Shown piece by piece: positions 1-12,763 of a stretch of 64,000 nucleotides of DNA (its first letter is position 1; the number at the start of each line of letters is the position of its first letter). The notes under the pieces were generated by a model. The model was not told the DNA's origin. It did not search any database and saw only the letters and a program-made list of their open reading frames with translations. Position numbers and translations under genes: made by a program. The stretch is from Pomacea canaliculata (lineage: Eukaryota > Mollusca > Gastropoda > Architaenioglossa > Ampullariidae): NCBI RefSeq assembly GCF_003073045.1, contig NC_037593.1, positions 10,960,735 to 11,024,734 on the forward strand, written 5' to 3'.

Positions 1-445
1 AACCAAGGCTTTTGGCAGGAACGTAAGTGTGATTTTGTTGTTTTCTTTAATCGTTTGACTACAGTGTGAATACAGTGTGAATATAGTGTGAATACAGTCG
101 CTGTTGAATGCCTCTTGTAGTCGAGGAACACCAACACTTGTTTACTTTGTCGTCTTTTAGAATCGCTGTTGTGTAAACAAAGCTTTATCACTATGTAAGT
201 TCACTCGCATCAGAAAATTTCGAAGTTTTGTAACTCCCAGAAAAGAAACCTATTCGAAGCTGTTTGCTTTTCGTTTTAAAGGTCTTCTTTTAACTCTTCT
301 GTGTTCCCATTGGTTTGCAGGTTACCCAGACGACGACTACGTAGACCAGCCAATCCGTGACAGGACTCCAACTCCTGCACCAATCGAAGGCGATGGACCT
401 CTAGCCTTGACCCAGCAGCCATGGAGGTCACGTCCGTTGTTCTGA
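1..445 (+). CDS. Gene A, 3' end of a cadherin-like receptor (partial, last two exons)
   Basis: Only the end of the gene is inside the window. Exon pieces are 1-22 and 321-445, joined in phase 1 (donor GTAAGT at 23, acceptor TTTGCAG ending 320), stop TGA 443-445. The joined peptide contains NQGFWQERYPDDDY, which matches the FWKERYPDDDY motif in the tail of gene B and WWKE-T-YANDDY in gene C, so it is the cytoplasmic tail of a third tandem paralogue. The tail then reads DQPIRDRTPTPAP and ends RSRPLF. Unlike B and C there is no C-terminal CaaX box in this reading. Either A has lost it, or a further exon follows a cryptic donor (GGAG|GTCACG near 426). I saw no such exon. Homology to B and C is seen in sequence; the receptor role is inferred from them. 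Confidence 0.65.
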
Positions 446-3400
446 ACTCATGGCTGATTCATGTTTTAAACTGCAATAAGCTTCTAGGGGCACATGCTGC
501 TGAAGACGAACAGTGACAATGCTGTAGATGACAGATGGTTGATGTCAGACTTTTATCTCAGCAAATATTTATTACCCAGACACGCTTGAGCAAGTATCTT
601 CTTTTCGATGGATCTACTTCGTTTGGCTGTATATAGTCTCCAATCAAGTATTTATTTTTTCGGACAAGTATCTGCTTCATAAAGAAAGTCTCGGTATCTG
701 TTGAGTAAACATTTACTTCAAAGTGAGGCTTCGAGGGCTGAGTGTATGGCCACAGAGAGGACTGTGAGGAGGATTCTCGAGCTGCTACTGAGCGTCCATT
801 CTTCAACGTCTGATGAGACTTTTGTTCTAGCCATGAACTGGTCAGCAGTTGATCCATCTTTAGTTTTTATAAAGAATTGTCTAACCAAATAATGGGTAAT
901 GGATTTTTCTGTGATTCCGTAATTTACATTAATTATTGTAATGTAAAACTATCTCTTTCGTTTCCTCTTTGCAGTCATAGCTTTTGAAGCATGATGAAGA
1001 AATATTTATAAATATTTGACACGTGAAGCATAATGATACATTGGAGAGAGAGAGAATGTGAGAGAACGATTTAGTAACAGACACAGACTAGAATGTAGAG
1101 AGAACGAGAATGAGTGGATGAGGACAAAGAAATGTAGAATGATGAAGGATGTGAGACAGGGGTGGAGAGACTTACCTGTCCTCGTGTGTATGAAACTGTT
1201 TTCGGGTCTGTACTTCGCGTGTTTGAATTCTACACATGAACTTGACCTGACCCGGAATTCAGTCGTATATATCCCTCACTCGCTGGTAGATTGTGTTGGT
1301 GTTTACTGATATAAGTATTGCGCTATCTTTTCATAATAAGTATACGGGGAACAAAATAAAGAAATAAATGAGACAAAAGGAATATTGTGTGTGCCTGTCG
1401 TCCATGAATATTTGAATTTAAGTTCCATGCTTCCACTCTCCAGATATATACAACATACATCAACCTCATTTTCTCAGTTGAAGACACTTCATTTAACACA
1501 TTATCATATTTCCTTTTAGTTTAACTCAGTGAGAATAAATTTTCGATCTCTTGCATACATTACATTCGTCATAAAATCCTCCACCCGCAGTCACACCCGT
1601 CACCCGCTGACATTTCCTTCCCAACGCCGTAAATATTTGTCTTCTGCTTCTTCACCCGGAGTGTGCTGGTGTAACATACCCGTCTACACAGGTTTCGGTA
1701 GACATGACAGGACAGGGACTGGGGTAGAGAAATCCTGTCTGAAGACGTTGGACACCGCGCCTCTACGTCTCTGCGTCACGAGGTCGGCAACAGCTACGTC
1801 ATTTCCGTCGCCTGGCTCCGCCTCTCGCTGCCGCACCCTTCAGAGAATGTACATTGACGATGAAATCGTGGGTCTGATATCTCATCTTGATACAATCTTC
1901 ACTCTTATATTTCCTCCATAAACTTGTAACTGTCCCTTTCTCCGGGTGGTTTATCTTCACCTGACGTCACCCTTTCCCCCCAAGAACCGCGCCTACACAG
2001 CTACCCCGATGTTTACACGAGGACCTTAAAGAATAGTTTCGTATATTTGCAGCTACAAAAAGTTGATTTATGGACGATCTGCGCCAAGTAGATAATAGCA
2101 AGTGCTGTCAAAGACTAAGTATCTTTCCAATAAAATATTTTCACCGTCAATAGCTGCCTGGTTTATGTCTGTTGGCGACGGAATGCGCTCTGGGTTCGTT
2201 CTCAGTTAATCATACTCTCATCACCATTGCGTTTTAAGAGCTAACAGGAACTTGAAGAAGACAACCCACTTTAGAGAAATTAGTTTTTTTTATTTATTTC
2301 TAGTCACAAGTAGCCACAGGTGTCTTGATCGCGCAAATACATAATGCAGACAGAAAATGGAGCAAAGATGGAGAGAGAGAGAGAGAGAAAAGAGAAAGGA
2401 AACGAGCGAAGTATTAAAAAAACAAGAAACAGATAGAAACAAATATACGAGAACGCGAAACTCCAAGTATAAAACACAAACAAAATGACAAAATGAGTGG
2501 AAATCTGTTCATTCACGAGCCTTTGACCTAGGCATCAGGCTGTCCTGACGGTTGGACACGTAGACGTCAGATTTACCGACGCCAACTGACGTTGATGCCC
2601 TCGGTGGAACAGGAGCCTGATGTCATGGGTGAGTGAGCAGGGAGGAAACACGACTCCTCCTGGTGAGGCAGTGGATTGAGTCGAGCTCAAAGGGCTTTCC
2701 TGCCTCATTTGTCTGTTGACAGGAGTCTAAACACAGGTGAGCAAACACCTGGCTAACGGCGCATGAGGCTTTGGGACTGGATAAAGAGAGAAAAAAACTG
2801 AGTTCGGGTATCGTGAGCTGGGGGAAACAGGCCGGGAATATTTTAAATAAAAAGTTAATGCCAGTATGCAGAATTTGTTCTACACTCATGATATACTATA
2901 ATAAGAGAAGGTAACTGCTACCCAATTAGGGAAGACAGGTGTGAGTATTACACTTGACATACCCTGAAGTGTGTGTTACATAAAAAGCAAAACTGAATTG
3001 TATTAGTTTAAATTTATCAAAGGGGCATAACCAAGTATATTTTACATCAGGCCATACAGAAGTGTGTAGCACATACGGATATAAAGACATGTCTACTGCA
3101 AGTGTGTTACTCCCAGTGACAAAGACAACTAAATGTCAAACACAATGACAAACAAACTAAAGCATAAGCTATACACAGGTACAAACAGAAAAGTATCTTG
3201 CACCCAGTGTCTAAGTATGAAGAAACAAAGAAATGGGTTTATTCAGAAGAATGAAGTAAACTTAATAATAACAAACAAAAATACTCACGGGCAAATTAAA
3301 TATACTATCACACAAACAGAGGCAACAGAAGGGCACTGCACCCAAGACCAAAACTAAAATATCGAATAAAGTATCCTCACCCAGACAGTTGACACCAGCT

Positions 3401-3486
3401 TGACAAACGTCTGTCAACAGATCGACTGGAATCTTCAATTTGGACAGATACTGCAATTATATCACTATCCTCGCTCGACCTTTATC

Positions 3487-3531
3487 TTTGTTTGTTTGTT
3501 TGTTTGTTTGTTTGTTTGTTTGTTTGTTTGT
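3487..3531. repeat. (TTTG)n microsatellite
   Basis: About eleven uninterrupted TTTG units follow a short T-rich lead. Simple tandem repeat with no coding potential. Confidence 0.9.
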
Positions 3532-4496
3532 TCTCTCACGTAGTGTGTATGTATGGATAGCTTTTCCTTCGACTTAAACTGACAGAATCCCGGACCTACC
3601 AAGAGATGTAAAAAGTTCGTAGTCGCAAGCCATGGTCCTGTCTGACAATGATGAGGTTTCCGTATTCACGGCATTTAAGTCCAGGTGTTCAAAAAGTGCT
3701 GAACAATAAGTTCTCCTCTTCTCACAGGCACTGATAGTGATCCTTTCAGTCTCAATGAAACGTGATCCTTGCTGACAGACAAAGCCCCAGGGATCTGGGT
3801 GGATGACAATAATAAACCAAACCTTTGACTGCTGGGAGGTCAAAGTCCGGACACGGGACAGCAATTCAAAGCATTGACAATACTCTCAGAAAAAAAGGAA
3901 ATCAAAAGAAGAAATAAATTGAAATCTTTTCATGATGTGTGAACCTTCCTCACAAGAGGTCATGGCAAGAAACCAGTGACACTTTCAGATGATGACAGGG
4001 TTGTCCACGTCCTCGCTTCATCCTCCAGTTTACCTATATCAGGTGACCTTTTAAATTGCTTTGGTTGGTGTAGTTCTCCAAAATCAGAACATCGAATAAA
4101 GTATCCTGTCACAAACAGTGAAGGCAATATTAGTTTGGTCTGGGAGAGGGGTACTTACCCGAGAGTTTTACTGTTTACGAGTCATTGAGTCCGCCAGTGG
4201 CACTCAGCGCCATCTACAGGTGTCATACGATCTCCATATCCACTGCCTTCTCTTTCATCTTCTTGTCCCTCCCTTACTCCTCCTCCGTCATTACCAACTT
4301 AGAGCATTTACAGACATAACGGGATGCCCCACCCCTCTCAATCCCCATCGCCAATCAACCGCAAGTAAAAATTAAAAAAAAAAAGATTTCCACCCGTGAT
4401 TAGAAGACTGAAGCTGACGGAGGACTAAAACACTCGGGGCTTCAATTTAATGGAAGCGAGTTTTAACACTCCCTTTCTCCGCTGTTTAGCTCTTAA

Positions 4497-4740
4497 TGTT
4501 TGCATAGCTGGCGATAACTCTCAGGCTGTTTGAAGTGCTGGTACCCGAGTGCCACTCCATGTCGAGTCGGACAAAGTGCAGAGCGATTTCTCATTGTAGT
4601 CCAGATAACACTTGTCAAGGTTCGTGACGAACTCCATGAACTCGCCATGAGCTTCGATGTCTCTTGTTTGCTTATCGCTCCTCCACCAATGGTCGTCGCT
4701 TGGAATGTCGACGGTCTGTCCATCGCCGACATCGCTCCCA
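4497..4740 (-). pseudogene. Unassigned coding-like stretch, possibly a stray or decayed exon
   Basis: On the minus strand one frame stays open for about 72 codons with natural protein-like composition. It includes segments such as DGQTVDIPSDDHWWRSDK, DIEAHGEFMEFVTNLDKCY and LCTLSDSTWSGTRVP, then a TGA. It has no start codon, and an in-frame stop lies just upstream. Upstream in other frames are CFDQPIEVKITQGGSWFLI and similar, suggesting frames have been scrambled. A GTACCA sequence after SGTR could be a weak donor. I do not recognise the family. It may be a fragment of a lost gene or chance; composition is the only argument. Confidence 0.25.
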
Positions 4741-5764
4741 CGTCAAAGGATTTTTTTTACGATGAGCAATTAGAAACCAGGATCCACCCTGGGTAATTTT
4801 TACCTCTATCGGCTGATCAAAGCACCAGTTTGCGTGTTTCACCTGTCTGAACACCCGAATAGCCTCTGTGAGAGTAGTTTTGAGAAGGAAAGTAGAGAGT
4901 TGGTGAGAGTAGTTGTGAAGACGTTGCTGGTGTCATCACATAACGGTCGTTAATACCAGAAACTTCACGTGCGGGGTTCACTCAACGATGTGTTTTTCTA
5001 CTTTGTCGAGTAACTTGTTAGAAAGACAGTGTCCGTTGAACTGGTATGTTAACATCTGTGTTGTATTTCTTTTTTAATTTTCATTTTTGCTCTTTCTTTG
5101 TTTCTTTCCTTTTTTAAAATTTTCTTTCTTTATTTATTTATGTATTCATTTTTCTGTCTTTTGCTTGCTGTAAGTATGTATTTATATTTATCTGTGACAT
5201 CGATAATCCTCATTTCCGTGCTTTACTAACACTTTATACAGACAATTTATAATTTGCAAGTTTTTATAAAGAAATATTTTAACATGTAGATTTTTAAAAA
5301 AATATATTGTCTCTTTTATTATTTGAAAAATATCAATTGTTTAATGAGTCAATTAGTCAGTCAATCGTTCTCAGTATTTCTTTAAACTCTTTACCTGTAT
5401 TAATCACTATAGTGTGTCCGTGAGTTCTCTATGCTTATTCTATCGTGTCTCTGTGCGATTGACACTCCGTCACTCTGTCTTTTTTCTTTGTGTATCTCGT
5501 GTTGTCTACGACCAGTGTCCATGTGATATTTGTGACTTGTTTGCATGTGCATCTGATATAGTTTATTTCTTATTGCAATGTGTGGAGGCTGTGTGTCTCT
5601 GTGTCCGCGTGTTCGCATGATTATTTGGTGACTGTGTCTGTTTGTGTGCCTGCCTGTGTCGGCGTGCGTATATAAAAAATATATATGAGTGTTATTGCCA
5701 TCATGGGAAGAGGTTATGTTCTCAGAGGTCCTGATGACATACTCGTTGACCTTTGCAGTAGTCA

Positions 5765-8595
5765 ATGGCAGTCGTTCTCGACCTCCTGATCCTGACTCTG
5801 GCACTACAGACACTTCAGTCACCTGCCACTGCCATGGTAAGACATGTTCTGTAAAGTACTCGAACCCCGACCTACACCCTCTACAACCTTAACACCTGTA
5901 TTTAAAATATTTTACTTCTCTTTTATCTCGTGTGCTGACCGCAAAACTGACATTTTCTACCAACTATCAGCTGTTTAAGTCCGTTTCTGTTTGAAACGTC
6001 ACGTGATGTTTGTTGTTTACTGCAGCCAGAGTTCGACGCCAGCAAACCGTCGGTGGTGACGCTGTACGAAAAGGAAACGACGGTGACTACACTGTCCACC
6101 GAGAACTGTACAGACCCCGGCAACTCGCCCACGGTCAGTCTCACCAGCGTCACACCTACAACACCGTGTGGACAGATCTGCTTTCAGGTCTTGCCGTGTG
6201 GGACAGGTGAGAGGGCAAAGTGGAGACAAAGACAAGAAGAGGACGGGTAGTTGCTTGATTCTTGGTGTTTAATGCCAAGTAAGGTATGTCACTGCAGGGG
6301 GAAGAGAAAAGAAGTCTACTTCTATAGACATCGCAAAGAGAGAGAAGCAAAACGTGTTTAAACTGACCGTTTGTGATCCTCGTTGTCCAAGCAGCAAGAG
6401 CAATACCGCTGAGTCACCAGGCTACCCAAAATAAAGAAAAAAGCAGATGATGACGAGTATTCAAGTTCCTATATTGGTTGTTAATTTTAAATGTTCTTAA
6501 TTCATCATGGGCAGCATTACATTGCTATCAATTCAATGGAATTTTCCAGCAATTTCTTGCTAATTCATGTCATTTTATGTTCAGTTCAAAATAAAAATGT
6601 TTTGCATTCAGCTATGTCTGTCTTTACACATCCCCAACCTACTGCTGTGTATGCTGCATTTCACTATACACTGCATTTTCCACACAGAATGGTGTGTGTA
6701 CTTCTTCCCCTCAATGGGGACACTGGACTACCGCAAGGCGTCTGCCTACTACGTCACGGTCACGTGCACGGCCAACGGCAGCTCCGTCAACAAAACCATC
6801 AACGTCAGGCTCACCCCCAACACGCCGCCGATATTTAACCCGGATGTATCCTTCCGTAAGTTTTAACCACTATGTATCCTGTACATTTTTAAGGTGTGAA
6901 GAAAATCATAAACATGCGTGTTGTAGGTAACTTGTGTACTTACTGCCACACTTACAAGTAAGTGATACTTTGTGATGCATACACTTGAGACACAGATACT
7001 TGCTAACATTTTTTCCAAGCTGTTGAAAGTAGTTTTTTGTTATTCTGCATTAATCTCTCTCTCTCTCACTCACACACACACAAATATATTGTTAGATTTC
7101 GTGTGTGCGTGCATAATATATATATATGTGTTGTGTGTGCGTGTGCATGTGTGTGCTTGTCTGTGTCTGCTGCTCACTGACAGAAACCACGACCCTAACC
7201 AACACCAAGAATGTCAAGGCTGGAACTAAGATCTTCACCGTCGGCGCTGTTGACGACAACAACGACACCATCATCTACACCATGACGTCAGAGCCTCAAT
7301 CCAGCAATTTCCAGATCGGCAGTGGTACGTTCTGGCATCAGTCGCATGTCTGACTAATTCTTCTAGGTGTAGTTGGTAGATTGTGCATGTTGATAAGTAA
7401 CGATTTTGTTCCCTAGACTTCTAGACTTCTTTCGCCATCGTCTCTGTCTTTCACACCTTCACATCCGGTTGCTACAGACCGTTTAATTGTCCACAGGCAC
7501 TGGGGTCATCACGGCTGTCCATGACCTCAGCTCGCAGTGCAGCAACAGCATCACCTTGCATGTCTACATCAGTGATGGCGTCAACCCTAGAGTCGGTCCC
7601 CAGGACATCGTTGTTACTTTGAGCGGTAAGACATCGGTTTCCCTGTGATAATTCAAGTGCCACCGAAATAATAGGCAGTTATTGTTATTGTTGCGTTATT
7701 TACGTCTTCAGGTAAACACAGGAGACAGAGAGTGTAGGCCATTCAGCCAATCTGGTATTTTTTCGCCCATCTACGAACTAATGTTACAGATCCGAACGCC
7801 TCCCCGGACATAACCAACCTCGACAGATCCGTGCAGGTCCTGGAGAGCAAGGCGGTTGGGGACAGCATCATGACGTTCACACCAACGGATGAGGCAACGA
7901 AACAGCTGACGTATACTCTAAGTGCTGACCCACCCTCCAATCTGGCCTTCTTTGATACATCAGGTAGGTCTAGTATATATCTGTGTCTTGGCATACCTTT
8001 CACACCGTAACTACAGTCATGACGAAATGGAAGCAGAGAATCCCGTTGCTAGGTGACGTATCTCCACACTCAACTACATTATGTACCTCCCTTCCGTCGT
8101 CTTCGATTCCAACTGCCCAATCCTCATCTCCTGCTGTTCCAGGACAAGACATTGTGGTGAAGTCCACGCTGAACTACGAGACTGTAGCGACACGAACCAC
8201 CAACCTGACGGTTGTGGCGCAAGATGCCAGCGGCTGTACGTCACAACCCCACTACCTGTACGTCACAGTCACTGACGTCAACGAGATGCCTCAGCTGTAC
8301 CCGAAGAACGCGGTGTACACCACCTACGAGGGCTCGGTGAGTCAGAGCGTGAGGTCAGCACCCAGCAGACAGGTCACGGAGACAGTTCGCGAGGATTTGT
8401 ACTGTGACGTGCTGAGGGCAGATAATAAAGAGGAGATACATTGAGTGACGTACCCTGTGACGCACTAATCATGTGTTGGTTCTTTTTAATCCTTCGTGCA
8501 CAGCGTAGGGACCTTCCTCTACAAGGGATATTATTGTTTGGTCTTTAAGATCTGATATTTTTAATTTCGTATGTTTGGCTTTGCGTACGTGTGTG

Positions 8596-8660
<65 letters not shown>

Positions 8661-11481
8661 CTGTGTGGCTGTGTGGCAAAGTGTGATGTAACACAGTGTC
8701 CAGTGTGTGTGTGTGCCTATGGCAAAGTGTGATGTAACACAGTGTCCAGTGTGTGTGTGCTCGTTTTCTGTGACAGTCGTAGTGAAATGTGACATAAATA
8801 ACTTGTATGTATGGTTCAGATCACTGTTCAGCCCTCCTGGACGGTGAAGGATGAGGATTTTGTTGATACGAGGACATACAGCATCATCTGGGGGCAACAG
8901 CCTCAACAGATTCAGGTAACCACACCATCCATCATGTCCCTCGACTAATTCGTCACTCTAGTGCCACATCTGTATCTGTCAGTCAGTGCTTTGTCCTTCC
9001 ATTCTTTTTCGTGATCCTTGTTTCACTTTGTTCCTCTATGTAAATAGCGTATAAGCACTCGTTTTTGTATTTTCTGAGTTCATTTCGTCCAACATTGCTT
9101 GTTACATCTGACCTTTGACCTCAGTTCGTGTGATCTGGCGTGTCTCAGGATCGATCCCAACACCGGCGACATCTCCTCCAACGTCGACTACGACGTTGAC
9201 GGTGGCGCCATGCCCACCACCGTGACCCTGACGGTAAAGGTCACGGACAAAGGCGGCCTGTCAGACAACACCACCGTCACCCTCAACATCCTGGACAGCA
9301 ACGACAACCGCCCTGTCGTCATCAACGGCCCCTACGACTACACCGTGCAGCCGTGCAACGTCAGGGCCGGGAGGACGCTGGGCACCATGGTGTGTCAGGA
9401 CAAGGACTCCAGCTTCCAGGGCAACAACGACACCTACTTCTCGTGAGGAACAATTAATGAAGGAATGAACGGATCAGTGAAGAAATGAATAAATAAATAA
9501 AAGGTTTTATTGTGTTTTTCTTTGATATATCCTTTCACTTACATTCTCCAGGAGTTCGGGAGGTACAGGTCTGACCATCCTGGCGAGCGGGGCCATCATC
9601 TTGAAGGACGTGCCACCCGAGGGTACCACCTACACCGTCACCGTCTACTGCTACGACAGAGGCCAGTACCCCAACCCCCTGCAGAGCCTCGCCCCGACAA
9701 TCGTCTCCGTCACAGGCATTGTGAGCTATGATGATCAGGAGGATGATGTAGATGACGACGATGATGACAGTGGCTAGTAACGACTATTTGTGCCATCGTT
9801 ATGACAGACATCACAGCAGACATTGAATTGTTACATTACCGATGTTGATAGTAACCAAGAAGTAACAAACAAAAAATTACATCGACAGCGGTAACCATGC
9901 AATCATTACATTTATTTTACGTTTAGTGATTTTCATTGACTATCGTGATTTATATTTACATTTGTAATGCTGTAAAAACTATTTCAGGAATGCCAAACAA
10001 CGACCGCGGCACCACCAGTCACAGCAGCGCCCAAAACTGCGGCCCCCACGACAACGACTACTTCTACAACAACGACGACACCAGCTCCATCCACTGCCAA
10101 CACCAAGAGCTGGGTGGACCAGAACCTGCCGTGGATCATGATAGCGGCGCTGCTGACGACGGGTCTGCTCGGTCTGCTGGCTTACCTGTTGGCCAGGTAC
10201 TGCTGGCCGGCCTGCCTCAGGTGTTGTCGCGGGAGATGGTGCCAGAGGTGGGTTGTCGTCCTTCTCGTTGTCTTGTAAACTCTGAAGAAATTTTTAATCA
10301 TACGTGTTCACTGACTGCTGGAGGTTTTTTTTTAACTACACAACCTTTTCTGTTCCTCTCTCTTTACTTCTTTCTATCGCGCGCTCTCTATCTTTTTTTG
10401 TGCCTCCCTTCTTCTCTCGCTCTCTCTTTACTGTGTTCTCTAAGCAGATCTCAGTGACCAACACTTACTTGTTTATGGTATCATTCACCACCACCGCCAC
10501 CACCGTCGTCGTCGTCGTCGTCATCTAACTATAACTACAATTATTTCTGTTCCAGTCGTCCTCCCAGACCGCGAGTTCGCCGCAATGTGACCCCGGCGCC
10601 ACTTCCTCCCTCCGACTCCGCCACCTCCCGTGTGAGTATTGAGTGTGAAAGGGAGAATACTCTCATGCAGTATGATTATCGCGTCCATCTGTCTATCTTC
10701 TGCATCTGAAAGGAAGAATACTCGGTTTCCGGTGTTAATATGACGTTTGGAAGGGAGAGAACTCTGTGTCCGTGTGCAATGAGTTGCAAGGAAGTCTTTT
10801 TTTTTTAAAATGTCGCTTCTTTAATCTTAAAAAATACAAAATTAAATAGAAATAAAATAGAAAATGCAGAAATACCAAAATCTAGTCACTGTAATTACTA
10901 AAACGTTGTTAGTCTGACGGGTAGGGTTAGCTTAGTTTAGACCTTAACTGTTGGATATCTTCATGTCCCTCAATAATCTCCACCTCACAGCTTTAATACA
11001 CATGTCTATAGACTGAATCTTAATGCGCGTGAACAGGTCTACACATGGCTGTAATATAGATATAAATATATATATAGCTATTTATAGCTCTAGTCACCTC
11101 TCTACATTTTACGCCGCGTGGATCATCACCACGTATCTCCACAAGGTCCAGGCCTTACCTGGCTGCCGCAAATAAATTCATTCCTACACATTGTGAATTT
11201 TTCGAGAACATTATTTGTAAAATCATATTTTTAATAGATTTTTATGTGATTGTTTTGAGATTTTTGTTTTTTGACACGTTCTTCGTGGCAGCATTGGAAG
11301 CCCCGACGCCTACCTGTATGACTTCTGGAAGGAGCGGTACCCGGATGACGATTACGGAAAACAACCCAACAGACAGGCCCCACCACTTCCGGTTGACTCC
11401 GTTCCTCAGGAAGACGGTGGTAAAAGCGTTGGTCAGCCGCTGACATCATCCAAGAAGTCACGAACGTGCAACATTCTGTAG
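5765..11481 (+). CDS. Gene B, cadherin-like single-pass receptor ending in a CaaX box
   Basis: Thirteen coding exons: 5765-5836, 6026-6206, 6688-6855, 7184-7324, 7497-7625, 7790-7963, 8143-8336, 8820-8915, 9149-9442, 9552-9720, 9988-10247, 10556-10631, 11292-11481. All have GT-AG borders. Exon 1 is a signal peptide (MAVVLDLLILTLALQ). Exons 2-3 form a Cys-containing module (CTDPG, TTPCGQICF, LPCGTG). Exons 4-10 hold cadherin-like repeats with LNYE, TVTDVNEMP, FRIDPNTGDI and LDSNDNRP calcium-site motifs. Exon 11 has a Thr/Pro-rich stalk, one membrane helix (WIMIAALLTTGLLGLLAYLLA) and RYCWPACLRCCRGRWC. The tail carries FWKERYPDDDY and ends TCNIL. Two junctions close in frame only if one base is removed from G5 at 8890-8894 and from C4 at 10591-10594; both probably are sequence errors. 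An acceptor at 5757-5758 suggests a 5' UTR intron. Adhesion or recognition at the cell surface is inferred from the cadherin fold. Confidence 0.85.
8587..8760. repeat. (TG)n microsatellite with a duplicated 46-bp unit, in a gene B intron
   Basis: A long TG run (about 8587-8660) is followed by two near-identical copies of a 46-base unit starting GGCAAAGTGTGATGTAACAC at 8675 and 8721. It lies in the intron between exons 7 and 8 of gene B. Confidence 0.85.
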
Positions 11482-11551
11482 ACGTGACACGGACAGTCAT
11501 GATAATTAGAGGGAAGATTAATTAAGACCTCGTCTTTGGTTATACAGTCAG

Positions 11552-11630
11552 GAGATTGATTGATTGATTGATTATTGATTGATTGACTGATTGATTGATT
11601 GATTGACTGATTGATTGATTGATTGATTCT
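11552..11630. repeat. (TTGA)n microsatellite
   Basis: GATT/TTGA units repeated with a few TTGACTGA interruptions, just downstream of the gene B stop codon. Confidence 0.9.
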
Positions 11631-12720
11631 CAAAATGAACATAGCTGAACACTGAAACTCGATGAAACCAATTTATGAACATTTTTGTCTCAGGGATTAC
11701 ATGAGCTTTGTCCTCATCTTGAAACACGTTTGATGTGACAAGGGACAGAGACATGTGACCATGGTTTGCTAACCATCAAATATCTAAAACTAATCTACTG
11801 AACCGTTAGTAGAATATTCTGATATTACAAACATGAACGTGAACATATCACAAATAATATATTTTATATATGATATAGCTATGTGTGTATATATCCTATG
11901 TAAGAGAGGGTGTGTGTGTGTTTGTGGGTTATTACAACTTATGAACGCGTGTAACCCCAAGACAGACATCAAAGACTGATTAATCAACCACAGGTTGGAA
12001 GTGGAAGTGGTTGAATGCTCTTACTCTCACCACCTGGACACAGGTAACACTGTGACTTTCCTGAACCAGCTTCTGCTGAGACCCTCGCTAAACCCAAACA
12101 TATTCACTTACCGACAGCTTTCCCTTACTCGGGTGTGCAAAGTGACAGGTACTTTTATTCTTGAAGTTTGAGGGTGGCATTGGCCAACCGACGACACAGA
12201 ATATTCACACACTGTCCAACAAACACAGTCAATACCTGTCAGGGTACACAAAGACACCCACAGTTACTCAGATATGACATATTCTTCACTGAGGTCACCT
12301 GAGGTTAGCTGTACGAAAACATGTCAAATATAAGCAATGTACCCGACACCCACTCATTGTCCACCCACGGAGCGCAAAACGACTTGCTCTGCATTTGACC
12401 CCATAAGCCGCACGCACCAACTTTGTTTATTTATTTATTTATTTTTGTCTCTTACCTGTTCTGTGCGTCATGTAGGTTTTTTTGAAAATCAGATTAATGT
12501 CATCTGGATGTGCGATTTATTTTTGTTGGCGACGTTGACAAAGAGGAAACTTTAAAGTCTTGATTGAATTACAACAATGTCAGTAAATGTTTTCTCCTCC
12601 TGCTTCTTTCCTTCTCTTCTTTTTTGTTTTTTCTCGCTTCCTTACATTTTGTTTACATATTTTAAACATACATGCAGAGAATGTAACGTAGGATCTATGA
12701 ACATGTGTTACAATTACCAC

Positions 12721-12763
12721 ACACAAACAAACAAACAAACAAACAAACAAACACACAAACAAA
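12721..12763. repeat. (ACAA)n microsatellite
   Basis: Perfect CAAA/ACAA units, with one CACA interruption near the end. Confidence 0.9.

Larger units (their letters stand above)
446..5764. other. Intergenic stretch between genes A and B
   Basis: No exon set could be supported on either strand. The first part probably carries the 3' UTR of gene A: AATAAA motifs occur at 1355-1360 and about 1363, and another near 2129. It holds a (TTTG)n run at about 3487-3531, a 17-base sequence repeated near 3360 and 4091, a coding-like minus-strand stretch at about 4497-4740 (listed separately) and an AT-rich section at 5080-5400. Confidence 0.5.

Noticed and set aside
1529-1921. 130-codon plus-strand open frame between genes A and B
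   Set aside because: Low-complexity, Ser/Thr/Arg-biased product, no recognisable domain and no splice or promoter support.
8469-8906. 145-codon minus-strand open frame with a His/Thr run
   Set aside because: It is the translation of the TG microsatellite opposite a gene B intron and exon.
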